A stretch of 64,000 bases of DNA from Bacillota bacterium (GCA_023439835.1 JAEXUW010000005.1:186001-250000), one strand, 5' to 3'. Numbered from the stretch's first letter, positions 16,428 to 24,722 are shown. Numbers and translations: made by a program. Notes: generated by a model not told the origin, from the letters alone.

Positions 16428-17042
16428 ATGGGTGAGAAAATAGCCGTTTATATGCAAGCTGATCGTTCCTTGGTTTCATTTACTGATGCTGATCAGTTTA
16501 CAATTTATGAAAAGCAGGATTGTTGGACGCCAACAGGAATAGTAAAGCTTGATGATATCATAGCCTCCAACATGACAGAGCTTAGAAAAACCGTCGGGAA
16601 AACCGCCGACAAGCTTGGCGACTGCAAGATTATTGCCGGAAAAGAGCTTACCGGTATTGCATTCAGCGTTTTTGACAGAAAAGGCTTTGATGTTTTTGAA
16701 ATAGCACAATTGAGTAATGATATTCTGGACGGTATTCTTGAGGATATTAAGCAAGGTGACGTTTTAATGAAAATGAAAGAAAATATTATTAAAAACGCCG
16801 CCCCTGTTGAAACTGATACACCGGGAATGTACTGGCTTGACCTGATAGAGCTTCAAACTCAATGCCCTGAGGTTTCTTCAAAAAAAGCTTTGAAGGACTT
16901 TCTTGACTCCACCCCATTTTTAGAGCTTGCTCTCGTGTGCAAGCACATTCCGCCTTGGCTGGAAACGCTTCCACTTGATATAAAAAGCACAAAAGCCGAC
17001 AACGATACAATATCTGCTGTCATAACAAGAAAACGATGCTGA
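16428..17042 (+). CDS. AnfO-family nitrogenase accessory protein
   Basis: A 204-residue protein resembling the Fe-only nitrogenase accessory family AnfO. It has a KIAVYMQADRSLVSF start, VYEKQ-like strand, LGDCKIIAGKELTGIAFSVFDRKG middle and the C-terminal FLELALVCKHIPPWLETL signature, where AnfO proteins have a similar CxHxPPWLE. The function of AnfO is poorly understood; it is usually linked to anf operons. Start ATG 16428 follows GGAGGTG; an in-frame upstream start is less well placed. It is divergent from nifH, shares its regulatory region, and is followed at 14 nt by the repeat protein. No anfG or second nitrogenase is visible, so here it must serve the Mo enzyme or a distant locus. Confidence 0.8.
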   Translation: MGEKIAVYMQADRSLVSFTDADQFTIYEKQDCWTPTGIVKLDDIIASNMTELRKTVGKTADKLGDCKIIAGKELTGIAFSVFDRKGFDVFEIAQLSNDILDGILEDIKQGDVLMKMKENIIKNAAPVETDTPGMYWLDLIELQTQCPEVSSKKALKDFLDSTPFLELALVCKHIPPWLETLPLDIKSTKADNDTISAVITRKRC

Positions 17043-17056
17043 AGGGAGAATTCACT

Positions 17057-18028
17057 ATGCATATCGATAACAATATTATGACGCCATACGGCTTTATAAG
17101 CGGTATCACAGCAAAGTCCTTCTATGAAAACGGTGCAATTAAGGAGCTTATGCTCAATGAAAAAAATGTGGTAATTACTCACGCAGGTGAACTTATACCC
17201 TTTTATAGCGAAGAAACCCCGAGAAGGAAATACAAAAGCTGTCTGACATATCATCAAAACGGAATGGTAAAAAGCGTTTCTCTTAACGAGCAACAGGACA
17301 TTATCACTCCTATCGGTGAGTTCCCTGCCGAGCTTGTTACCTTCTATGACTCGGGCGAGCTGAAAAGGTTTTTCCCGCTAGATGGTAAAATAAGTGGCTT
17401 TTGGTCTGAAGAGGATGAGAGAAACCTAAACATTCCGTTTAATTTTGAGTTTTATTTTTCATCTTTCACAGCTATGCTTGTCGGCATTTGCTTCTATAAA
17501 AGCGGTGATATAAGAAGCTTAACATTGTTTCCCGGTGAAACCATTTTAGTTGCAACAAAAAACTATGGTGAATTTAAAGTCAAAACCGGCTTCTCGCTAT
17601 ATGAAAACGGTAATCTTAAATCAATTGAGCCTGCCGTTCCCACTCCTGTAACTACCAAAATAGGCTGTATCAACGCGTATGACGTGAACGCTGTGGGAAT
17701 TAACGCCGACAGCAATTCAATAGAATTTGACGAAGAAGGCAGTATAATCAGTCTTGTAACATCAAGTGACAGAATTGCCGTCAAATCACCTGAGGGTGTA
17801 ATGAAATTCATTACTCCTATTGAAGTAAAAAATCCGCTCAGCGAAGATGAATCAACGCTTATTCCCGTTAAGCTTGACTTCAATTATGCTAAAAACACTG
17901 TGACAATTACAAACGACAAATCACACGTATTTGACCTTGATAAATCTGACTTCAGTATTTTTAAAGGCAGTCTATCGCCAACCTGTTCGCCGTCAGACTG
18001 TGCTAGCTGTTCCCTGTGTTCACATTAG
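17057..18028 (+). CDS. Unrecognised nif-linked repeat protein with Cys-rich tail
   Basis: I do not recognise this 323-residue protein as a named family. It contains several short strand repeats of the YwqK/MORN sort (SFYENGAIKELML, TYHQNGMVKSVSL, TFYDSGELKRFFP, CFYKSGDIRSLTL, SLYENGNLKSIEP), roughly every 40-55 residues, then a strand-rich region. It ends in a cysteine cluster (CSPSDCASCSLCSH; four Cys plus a terminal His) that could bind a metal or Fe-S cluster. It has no signal peptide or membrane segment. The ATG at 17057 follows AAGGGAG; it is co-transcribed with the AnfO-family gene and divergent from nifH, which suggests a nitrogenase-related role. Confidence 0.75.
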   Translation: MHIDNNIMTPYGFISGITAKSFYENGAIKELMLNEKNVVITHAGELIPFYSEETPRRKYKSCLTYHQNGMVKSVSLNEQQDIITPIGEFPAELVTFYDSGELKRFFPLDGKISGFWSEEDERNLNIPFNFEFYFSSFTAMLVGICFYKSGDIRSLTLFPGETILVATKNYGEFKVKTGFSLYENGNLKSIEPAVPTPVTTKIGCINAYDVNAVGINADSNSIEFDEEGSIISLVTSSDRIAVKSPEGVMKFITPIEVKNPLSEDESTLIPVKLDFNYAKNTVTITNDKSHVFDLDKSDFSIFKGSLSPTCSPSDCASCSLCSH

Positions 18029-18047
18029 TAAAAACATAATCACTCTG

Positions 18048-18086
18048 TACCGGCTTCGTTTTTTATAAATGAAGTCGGTATTTGTT
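18048..18086 (+). terminator. Terminator after the nif-linked repeat protein
   Basis: TACCGGCTTC (18048-18057) pairs with GAAGTCGGTA (18071-18080), one G-T pair, followed by TTTGTTG. It ends the AnfO-family/repeat-protein transcript. Confidence 0.65.
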
Positions 18087-18143
18087 GCAACTAAAAAAGT
18101 TAAATACTTTTGTAAAACGTTTAAATATTACACATTTTTTACT

Positions 18144-18172
18144 TGCTATTTTCGTTAATATATAATATAATT
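18144..18172 (+). promoter_or_regulatory. Promoter of the GH13 gene
   Basis: TTGCTA (18144-18149), 17-nt spacer, TATAAT (18167-18172), about 58 nt before the GH13 ATG. Confidence 0.6.
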
Positions 18173-18229
18173 GTTTTTATGATATATCATTTTTTGGTTA
18201 CTTTTTTAGTAATTTAATTGGAGGTTTTT

Positions 18230-20131
18230 ATGGAGGATATTTTTAACAGCTGGAAAAAGGACTATAAAAGCACATTCGGCGCTTTGAGAGTTGGCCAGCC
18301 ATGCGATTTCAAAATCAGAATTCCATTATGTCATCATCTTGATTCTGAGCCTGTAATGATTATTTTCAGAACCGGTTTTAAAGAGAGATTTCTGACGATG
18401 AAGCTTACTGAAACAACAGCCGAATATGCAGAATACTTGACTTCATATTCCCCGACGCTCATGGGGGTTCATTATTACTATTTTGGGCTTATCAGCAAAG
18501 GGGTTAAAGCATATATAAAGAAAAAATCCGCTTCGGTGGGGCATATCGGCGAAGGCGGACTGTTTCAGCTCACTGTTTTCGATGACATGCTTGAAACACC
18601 ATCCTTCATAAAGGGCGGAATTATGTATCAGATATTCCCCGACCGTTTCGCAAAAAGTGACGTGCCTAAGGAGAATGTGCCCGCCGACCGATTCATGCAC
18701 GAGAATTGGGAGGAGACGCCTTTTTATCGCCCTGACGAAAAGGGAATTGTCAGAAACAACGATTATTTCGGCGGTGACCTGAAAGGAATCGAGGAAAAGC
18801 TCGATTACATCAAAAGCCTCGGTGTAACCTGTATCTATCTAAATCCAGTTTTTGAAGCGCATGAAAACCATCGCTACAATACCGCCGACTATATGAAAAT
18901 CGATCCCCTTCTCGGTACCAATGAGGATTTTAAAGAGCTTTGCGCTAAAGCCAAAAGGCTTGGTATCGCCATTGTTTTAGACGGCGTTTTTAATCACACC
19001 GGCGCTGACAGCAGGTATTTTAATAAGTTTGGCAGATATGATTCAATCGGCGCTTACAACTCAAAAACAAGTGTTTATTACCCCTGGTATTCATTTCAAA
19101 AATATCCTGATGTTTATGAAAGCTGGTGGGGTATTTCAACTCTCCCCAGTGTGAATGAGACAAACCGTGATTATATTGATTTTATCTGTGGAAAAGATGG
19201 TGTCCTCGAGTATTGGCTGTCTTTGGGTGCAGCAGGCTATCGTCTTGACGTCGCCGATGAGCTCCCCGATGCTTTTCTTGATGAGCTTAACAAATGCGTT
19301 AAAAGCTATTCAAAATCAAAAATCGTTCTCGGCGAAGTTTGGGAGGATGCTTCAAACAAGGAAGCATACGGAGTGCGCCGCAGGTATCTTTTAGGGCAAC
19401 AGCTTGACAGCGTAATGAATTATCCGTTTAAGGATGCAATACTAAGCTTTATGAAGCAAGGCAACGCACCAACCTTTCGTGACAGCATAATGACTATTCT
19501 TGAAAACTATCCAAAGCCTTCTATTGACTGTCTTATGAACTTTCTTTCGACGCATGACATAATGCGTGCTATAACAAATCTCGGTGGCGAATCCCCCGAC
19601 GGGAAAAGCAAGGATTGGCAATCAGAAAAATGGCTGACGACAGAGCAGTATGATCACGGAAGAAAGCTGTTTAAGTTGGCAATGATTTTTCAGTATTTCC
19701 TTCCCGGCGTTCCTTGTATTTATTACGGCGATGAAGCTGGGCTTCAAGGCTACGGCGACCCTTTCAACAGACGCTGTTATCCGTGGGGAAAAGAGGACAA
19801 TGAGCTTCTTGACTATGTGCGGTATTTGGGGAAGCTTCGTGAAGAGCTTTCAGACTATATGACATATGGATTTGAGTTTATAAAATGTGAAAATTCATTT
19901 GTTTTTTTTGTCAGAAAAAGTGATGATGAAAAGTCTGTTCTTATTGTTGCGTTAAACAAGTCAACAATAATGATGAAATTTGATATGAATACTGAATTCG
20001 GAAGTGAGTACACTAATTACAATATGCTAAAGGGGGATTTAGCAGAAGGATTTCTTAGTATTAATCCGTATGATTTTTCAATTTTTACAGCGGATAAAAT
20101 TGAATTTGCCGATGATGAAATTGAATTTTGA
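18230..20131 (+). CDS. GH13 alpha-amylase family enzyme (neopullulanase/maltodextrin type)
   Basis: A 633-residue cytosolic glycosidase with no signal peptide. An N-terminal beta domain (about 1-120) is followed by the TIM barrel, with conserved region I GVFNHTG, region II GYRLDVADE (nucleophile D340), region III LGEVWED (acid/base E369) and region IV FLSTHD (D443), and a C-terminal beta domain. The N-terminal domain plus GGIMYQIFPDRF entry suits enzymes acting on maltodextrins, cyclodextrins or pullulan. It may process glycogen or imported oligosaccharides alongside the glg genes at 44-50 kb. ATG 18230 with GGAGG is preferred over the upstream TTG. Confidence 0.88.
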   Translation: MEDIFNSWKKDYKSTFGALRVGQPCDFKIRIPLCHHLDSEPVMIIFRTGFKERFLTMKLTETTAEYAEYLTSYSPTLMGVHYYYFGLISKGVKAYIKKKSASVGHIGEGGLFQLTVFDDMLETPSFIKGGIMYQIFPDRFAKSDVPKENVPADRFMHENWEETPFYRPDEKGIVRNNDYFGGDLKGIEEKLDYIKSLGVTCIYLNPVFEAHENHRYNTADYMKIDPLLGTNEDFKELCAKAKRLGIAIVLDGVFNHTGADSRYFNKFGRYDSIGAYNSKTSVYYPWYSFQKYPDVYESWWGISTLPSVNETNRDYIDFICGKDGVLEYWLSLGAAGYRLDVADELPDAFLDELNKCVKSYSKSKIVLGEVWEDASNKEAYGVRRRYLLGQQLDSVMNYPFKDAILSFMKQGNAPTFRDSIMTILENYPKPSIDCLMNFLSTHDIMRAITNLGGESPDGKSKDWQSEKWLTTEQYDHGRKLFKLAMIFQYFLPGVPCIYYGDEAGLQGYGDPFNRRCYPWGKEDNELLDYVRYLGKLREELSDYMTYGFEFIKCENSFVFFVRKSDDEKSVLIVALNKSTIMMKFDMNTEFGSEYTNYNMLKGDLAEGFLSINPYDFSIFTADKIEFADDEIEF

Positions 20132-20192
20132 CAGCGTTTTTCACTCAATTAAGTGTTATCACAAGATTTTTTTTATTCAATTCGGTGATTTT

Positions 20193-20220
20193 TTGCAAGT
20201 GAATAAAAAACAACTTGCAA
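20193..20220. promoter_or_regulatory. Perfect TTGCAAGT-N12-ACTTGCAA inverted repeat
   Basis: TTGCAAGT (20193-20200), 12-nt spacer, ACTTGCAA (20213-20220). The right half coincides with the -35 box of the aminotransferase promoter, so a bound protein would be expected to block or directly contact RNA polymerase. Same half-site and spacing as the repeat between nifH and the AnfO gene. Confidence 0.6.
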
Positions 20221-20243
20221 AAAAGTCTGATATATAATACAAT
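20215..20243 (+). promoter_or_regulatory. Aminotransferase promoter
   Basis: TTGCAA (20215-20220), 17-nt spacer, TACAAT (20238-20243), about 60 nt before the start codon. Confidence 0.6.
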
Positions 20244-20306
20244 ATATAAAGTGATAATTTTTTAATTATGCGTTATAAGTGGGAATTGATTATGAGGGGG
20301 AGCAAT

Positions 20307-21587
20307 ATGCTGTTAAAGGAAATGTCTTTGTCACAACTATCGGAATTTTTAGAAAAGCATCTGCAAGATTATGAATCTTTTAAATCAAAAGGCTTAAAGC
20401 TTGATATGTCAAGGGGAAAGCCGGAGGCTAGGCAGCTTGAATTGTCAAATGAAATGCTTGATGTGCTTAATTCTAAAAGCAGTCTTAAAACCGAAAACGG
20501 AACGGATGTCAGAAACTACGGTGTGCTTGACGGAATAGCCGAGGCAAAGAACCTGTTTTCACAAATGCTTGGTGTGAGCACAAATGAGATTATTATCGGC
20601 GGAAATGCCAGCCTTAATCTTATGTATGATATGATTGCAAGAACTATGATTCTTGGAAATATGGACAGTGAAAAACCTTGGGGCAAATACGACAAAATAA
20701 AGTTTTTATGCCCTGCGCCGGGATATGACAGGCATTTCGGAATTTGTGAAAGTCTTGGAATTGATATGATTACTGTCCCCATGACTTCAGCGGGTCCTGA
20801 CATGGATACGGTTGAAAAGCTTGTATCAGAAGATGATACGATCAAGGGGATTTGGTGTGTTCCGATGTATTCAAATCCAGACGGAATAACCTATTCAGAT
20901 GAAACCGTCAAGCGTTTTGCTTCATTAAAGCCCAAAGCTAAGGACTTCAGAATTTTCTGGGACAATGCGTATTGCGTGCATCACCTCACCGATACTCCCG
21001 ACAAGCTTTTAAACATTCTTGACGAATGTAAAAATGCCGGCACACCTAATATGGTCTATATCTTTGGTTCAACCGCAAAGGTTACCTTTGCCGGCGGTGG
21101 CGTTTCAATGATTGGCGCTTCAGAGGATAACATTAAGTTCACTTTGAAACAGCTCAATTTTCAAACAATCGGCTATGATAAAATCAATCAGCTGAGACAC
21201 GTCAGATTTTTTAAGGATTATAGCGGACTTCTTCTTCAAATGGAAAAGCACAAGGCTATTCTTGCACCTAAATTTGACGCCGTCATTGATATGCTTGAGA
21301 AGGAGCTTTCGCCGTTAGGCGTTGCCGAATGGATAAATCCAAACGGCGGTTACTTTATATCTTTAAATACTTTCGAGGGCTGTGCAAAGAGAGTTGTTGC
21401 ATTGTGCAAGGAAGCGGGGGTTGTTCTTACTCCTGCCGGTGCTACTTTTCCCTATGGAAAAGACCCTCTTGACAGAAATATCAGAATTGCTCCAACATTC
21501 CCGCCGGTTGATGAGCTAATGTTAGCAGCTGAGCTTTTCTGTCTTTGTGTGAAAATAGCAAGCGCCGAAAAGCTTCTCAATAAATAG
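20307..21587 (+). CDS. PLP-dependent class I aminotransferase, aspartate type
   Basis: A 426-residue fold-type I aminotransferase of the family often annotated as a distinct aspartate aminotransferase in Firmicutes and Actinobacteria. Visible are the MSRGKPE substrate loop near residue 35, IIGGNASLNLMYD, the YSNPDGITYS segment, DNAYCVHHL (PLP Asp), and FGSTAKVTFAGGG with the Schiff-base Lys. It moves amino groups between an amino acid and 2-oxoglutarate. ATG 20307 after GAGGGGGAG is chosen over upstream starts. The shared inverted repeat suggests regulation together with nitrogen fixation. Confidence 0.85.
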   Translation: MLLKEMSLSQLSEFLEKHLQDYESFKSKGLKLDMSRGKPEARQLELSNEMLDVLNSKSSLKTENGTDVRNYGVLDGIAEAKNLFSQMLGVSTNEIIIGGNASLNLMYDMIARTMILGNMDSEKPWGKYDKIKFLCPAPGYDRHFGICESLGIDMITVPMTSAGPDMDTVEKLVSEDDTIKGIWCVPMYSNPDGITYSDETVKRFASLKPKAKDFRIFWDNAYCVHHLTDTPDKLLNILDECKNAGTPNMVYIFGSTAKVTFAGGGVSMIGASEDNIKFTLKQLNFQTIGYDKINQLRHVRFFKDYSGLLLQMEKHKAILAPKFDAVIDMLEKELSPLGVAEWINPNGGYFISLNTFEGCAKRVVALCKEAGVVLTPAGATFPYGKDPLDRNIRIAPTFPPVDELMLAAELFCLCVKIASAEKLLNK

Positions 21588-21638
21588 CCTTTGATTTATA
21601 TTGTCATGCGGTTTTGCTAATATCATTATATAAATAAA

Positions 21639-21680
21639 GCCTCCTGTTTCGTTTGTGAAACGGGAGGCTGTTTGTTTATG
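21639..21680 (+). terminator. Terminator after the aminotransferase
   Basis: GCCTCCTGTTTC (21639-21650), 6-nt loop, GAAACGGGAGGC (21657-21668), followed by TGTTTGTTTA. Strong 12-bp stem with one wobble. Confidence 0.8.
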
Positions 21681-21753
21681 AAAGCACAAGCATTAGGCTT
21701 TGATTTATATGCCAAAATTATTATATTATCAGAAAATTTTAAGTCGCATTTAA

Positions 21754-22896
21754 CTAATGAACAATTACCATTACCGAGCAAAGCACAGCCAAAAACAAAA
21801 TACTTACCGCAGTGAAAGCGCCTATATAGCGAGCTGGCTTAGAATCTGAAGTTGAAGCATAAAGTTTGAAGGATATAACGCTCGCCATAGATGCGATTAA
21901 TGTTCCTAAGCCACCTATATTTACACCGACTAATAATTCAGAATAATTTGTCGTAAAGCCGGACAAAAGCATTACCGCCGGCACATTGCTGATAAACTGA
22001 CTTAGTGCTATTCCCGTCAGCATTTCTCTTCCTCTTACTGCACCTGAAAGAGCAGTGCTAACATCGGGTATGCTTTTTATGTTTCCTATAAGAATAAAAA
22101 GAAAGATAAAGGTTACTAAAAGACCGTAATCGACACGCATAATTATTCGTCTGTCAATTAATAGCGCCCCCACCAGCACAGTCGCAAGGACAATTTCATA
22201 AGGTAGCAATCTTAAAACTGATAACAAACAAACTATAAACAATACAGTCCATATTATCCGTTTAGAACTGCAGTTTATATATCTGTGCTTGATATTTTCG
22301 TTTTCACCCAGCTCCCCCGTCTCATTGCGGAGTTTTGACAGCGGCTCATTTCTGATAAATATAACAGACATAGAAAGAAGCACAAATGATACTATGACAG
22401 GTACAGCAGATATGTAAAGAAATTGTTTTATCGTCATATCAGACAAAGAATAAATGAAAAGATTCTGAGGGCTTCCCATTGGAAGAAGCATACTGCCCAG
22501 ATTTGCGGATATTGTTTGAAGCACTATAATCGGAATCATAAGTTTCTTTTTTTGTGCATTCTCAAGAAGCATAATCGTGAGAGGGACAAAGGTAATTAAC
22601 GCAACGTCATTAGTTATAAGCATACTGCTGAAAAAGCAAGCGCCGATCAGCAATGCCGCCAGTTCTCGTGTGTTGTGCACAAGCTTGAGAAGGCGCTCAC
22701 TCATAAGTGCAAAAACTCCAGCATTTTTCAGCCCCGCTACAACCAGCATAAGCGCCAGCAAAAGACCAAGCACACGATAATCAGGATATTTTATATACTT
22801 GAGTGATGGCGGATTAAAAAATGCTGATATTATCACCGCCACAGCAGAAGCGAACAAAACTGGATCTCTTTTTAGCCACAATAGGATTTTTCTCAT
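21754..22896 (-). CDS. SLC13/ArsB-type anion permease
   Basis: A 380-residue integral membrane protein with about 10-11 hydrophobic segments. The pattern (DYRVLGLLLALMLVVAGLKNAG, SSMLITNDVALITFVPL, ANLGSMLLPMGSPQN, ISNVPAVMLLSGF) matches the ion-transporter superfamily of SLC13/CitM/ArsB proteins, which have two inverted helical repeats, each with a hairpin carrying N-D or S-N-P motifs. The substrate (dicarboxylate, citrate, arsenite) cannot be assigned. ATG 22896 follows AGGGGAAAT and is preferred over a start 12 codons upstream. Confidence 0.8.
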   Translation of the reverse strand: MRKILLWLKRDPVLFASAVAVIISAFFNPPSLKYIKYPDYRVLGLLLALMLVVAGLKNAGVFALMSERLLKLVHNTRELAALLIGACFFSSMLITNDVALITFVPLTIMLLENAQKKKLMIPIIVLQTISANLGSMLLPMGSPQNLFIYSLSDMTIKQFLYISAVPVIVSFVLLSMSVIFIRNEPLSKLRNETGELGENENIKHRYINCSSKRIIWTVLFIVCLLSVLRLLPYEIVLATVLVGALLIDRRIIMRVDYGLLVTFIFLFILIGNIKSIPDVSTALSGAVRGREMLTGIALSQFISNVPAVMLLSGFTTNYSELLVGVNIGGLGTLIASMASVISFKLYASTSDSKPARYIGAFTAVSILFLAVLCSVMVIVH

Positions 22897-23056
22897 ATTT
22901 CCCCTGCTTGTTATACAATATTTTTTAAGCAATTTAACTTGATTATTTTCTCGCTATGAATATGCAGTGAGGCTATTATAACATTTATACGGAATGCAGT
23001 CAAACATATTTTTGCTTTTTTAAAAAATCTCTTTAGACTTTTCATAGCATAACATT

Positions 23057-23105
23057 TAAGCCCTTTGCTTAGTGGGATATTCCCGAAAGGCAAAGGGCTT
23101 TTTTT
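23057..23105. terminator. Hairpin downstream of dpaB
   Basis: AAGCCCTTTGC pairs with GCAAAGGGCTT across a loop holding a smaller GGGA-TA-TTCCC stem; seven T follow on the plus strand. The T-run favours plus-strand termination, but the hairpin sits just past the dpaB stop on the minus strand, so it probably serves that gene as well. Confidence 0.55.
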
Positions 23106-23114
23106 ATGAGTTTT

Positions 23115-23693
23115 TTAGCTTATAACCGGCTGATACTGCTTTCCTGATAAAGCCTGTATCACAACCTCCGGAATTAGCTCATATCTTGCGATAAGCGATG
23201 TGGGCTTGCCTTCGCTGTCATCCTGACGATAAGGGACAAAATAGTAGTTTTTATAATTTTGAAGTGTCCCGATATTTTTTGCTGAATTAGCAAGAGCATC
23301 ATTTGTGGCAATCGCAATCACAACCGGTCGTTGATTTCGTATATGCGATTTCACAGCCATAGTAACAGGAGTGTCTGTTACACCAGTTGCAAGCTTAGCA
23401 AGCGTATTGCCCGTACAAGGGGCAACAACAAGAACGTCAAGGAGCCTTTTAGGGCCAATCGGCTCGGCTTCCTCAATAGACGAGATAATTTTATTACGGC
23501 AAATTTCTTCAAGCTTTAAAGCATTTGCTTCTGCGGTTCCAAAGCGTGTCGAAAGGCTTCTAGCGTTAAAGGACATTATCGGGATAACGTCACAGCCAAG
23601 CGAAACAAGCGCCGCCGCCGCCGCAAATGCGGTTTTAAAAGTACAGAAGGATCCGCAAACAGCGAATCCGACTCTTTTGTTTTCAAGAGACAT
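23115..23693 (-). CDS. dpaB: Dipicolinate synthase subunit B
   Basis: A 192-residue flavoprotein-like subunit (SpoVFB). It has the VGFAVCGSFCTF start, a VVAPCTGNTLAKLA motif of the HFCD/flavoprotein fold, and the NYYFVPYRQDD ending. With DpaA it makes dipicolinic acid in the mother cell from a lysine-pathway intermediate, for export into the spore. Its ATG overlaps the stop codon of the detached dpaA 3' fragment (TGATG), the normal dpaAB junction. As it stands there is no full dpaA upstream and the nearest sequence is the inserted segment, so expression probably requires excision or a promoter inside the segment. Confidence 0.93.
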   Translation of the reverse strand: MSLENKRVGFAVCGSFCTFKTAFAAAAALVSLGCDVIPIMSFNARSLSTRFGTAEANALKLEEICRNKIISSIEEAEPIGPKRLLDVLVVAPCTGNTLAKLATGVTDTPVTMAVKSHIRNQRPVVIAIATNDALANSAKNIGTLQNYKNYYFVPYRQDDSEGKPTSLIARYELIPEVVIQALSGKQYQPVIS

Positions 23694-23776
23694 CAGACCT
23701 CACCTCTTTCGGAAAGTATGTTAAGGATTGCTCCGGCAATTATTTCACCGGAGGTGACAGGGGCAACTTTCCCGGG
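23693..23776 (-). pseudogene. dpaA: Detached 3' end of dpaA (27 codons plus stop)
   Basis: Directly upstream of dpaB an open frame reads PGKVAPVTSGEIIAGAIL and so on to a TGA that overlaps the dpaB ATG. This is the C-terminal end of DpaA (SpoVFA), following the conserved WALSLPG. The 5' fragment of the same gene lies on the same strand at 37.5-38.3 kb and ends in WALSLP. Joining them at the shared TCCCG keeps the frame and gives 290 residues, close to the usual length of about 295-300. Confidence 0.88.
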
Positions 23777-23785
23777 AGTAGAGAA
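23774..23785 (-). repeat. Element end arm, copy 1 (TTCTCTACTCCC)
   Basis: On the minus strand TTCTCTACTCCC abuts GGGAAAG of dpaA. The same 12-mer occurs in opposite orientation at 35951-35962, again followed within 2 nt by GGGAAAG and preceded at the same distance by CCATC. It is probably part of the recombinase recognition site. Confidence 0.65.
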
Positions 23786-23904
23786 ACGTGATGGCAATTA
23801 GGACAAGCCACGAAGTTATTAAGATAAAATATCCTTTATTTTGACTTACACCTTATTCTTATGAATAACTTCTGAAGCAACAGCCTTGTTCATACCCCCA
23901 TAGT

Positions 23905-24006
23905 TTATTTGATACTGTATGGACCCACAGGGTGCTTTACGTCTTGTAACCTCGTTCTAAATAAACCGTCGGGCGGTAGGAGGTCAAACCAATCCACAGC
24001 ATCCAT
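23905..24006 (-). CDS. Possible 33-residue peptide in element left end
   Basis: A short frame with coding-like content (starts MDAVDWFDLLPPDGLF) and TATACT immediately upstream. There is no clear ribosome site. It may be a remnant of a larger gene. I do not recognise it. Confidence 0.2.
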   Translation of the reverse strand: MDAVDWFDLLPPDGLFRTRLQDVKHPVGPYSIK

Positions 24007-24106
24007 TACAGTATAGCAAATTTTTAAAGTTCTTGGAGAGGGACTCTAAAAACTACTACTTTTATATAATACGAGGAAGGTGTCTAAGGCATAAAAACGC
24101 TGTAAT

Positions 24107-24337
24107 GAGCTTGATGTTCTTATAAAGAAACTTTATGAGGCTAATGCACTAGGAAAACTCCCTGACGAGCATATCAACAAAATTTTTGCCGATTATAACA
24201 CTGAACAATAACAGTTGAATGCAACAATTACAGAGCTTACTTCAAACATTAACTCAACTAACGACGAAAAGAATAGCGGAGAGAAATTCTTGAAGACTAT
24301 TCGTAAATATACTGATGTTGCTGAGCTTACAGTATCT
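24107..24337 (+). pseudogene. Decayed C-terminal part of a large serine recombinase
   Basis: Translation reads LDVLIKKLYEANALGKLPDE, HINKIFADYNTEQ, an in-frame TAA, then QLNATITELTSNINS and KFLKTIRKYTDVAELT. This is the coiled-coil and 'F..l.kYtd..eLT' region of Tn4451/TnpX-type large serine recombinases. The N-terminal catalytic domain is absent and the frame is broken, so it is a relic. It is near the left joint of the dpaA-interrupting segment, on the plus strand like the intact recombinase at the right end. Confidence 0.7.
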
Positions 24338-24560
24338 ATACGACATTCATACTGTTCTGAAAAAATATAGAACTTTTGGTATATATGGCTGTGATATCAT
24401 TTCTGAAATACGCCACATTATGAGCAGCTGGAAAGATAATGAGCATTATATAATTCAAGGCGAATATTTTGATGAGGAGAATGTTCTTTTATTCAAAATG
24501 AAAGAAGCTGTAATATTTAAGGGCGGAACTAATAATCATGACCGCAGAGTAAGCAAGTAA
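24315..24560 (+). CDS. Unassigned ORF overlapping the recombinase relic
   Basis: An 81-codon frame whose second half (IIQGEYFDEENVLLFKMKEA) looks protein-like, while its first part overlaps the decayed recombinase in another frame. It has no convincing ribosome site. It is probably a fusion of debris from the element's left end rather than a working gene. Confidence 0.2.
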   Translation: MLLSLQYLYDIHTVLKKYRTFGIYGCDIISEIRHIMSSWKDNEHYIIQGEYFDEENVLLFKMKEAVIFKGGTNNHDRRVSK

Positions 24561-24575
24561 TATACAATTACACAC

Positions 24576-24616
24576 AAAAATACGCTGCCATCGCTTTATT
24601 GCGGTGACAGCGTATT
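24576..24616 (-). terminator. Terminator of the carboxyltransferase operon
   Basis: On the minus strand AATACGCTGTCACCGC pairs with GCGATGGCAGCGTATT (one mismatch), followed by TTTGTG. It lies about 110 nt past the pyruvate carboxyltransferase stop. Confidence 0.7.
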
Positions 24617-24722
24617 TGATTTTCATAATCCGCCGTATATGTCTTTCAAAAACTTAATTATTTGAATACTTCTATACGACTACCCTACTAATACAGTGAA
24701 GATTTTAATTTTATTGATAAAA

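Noticed and set aside
22911..23093. 60-codon frame upstream of the anion permease
   Set aside because: No good ribosome site and it overlaps the hairpin after dpaB; more likely chance coding.
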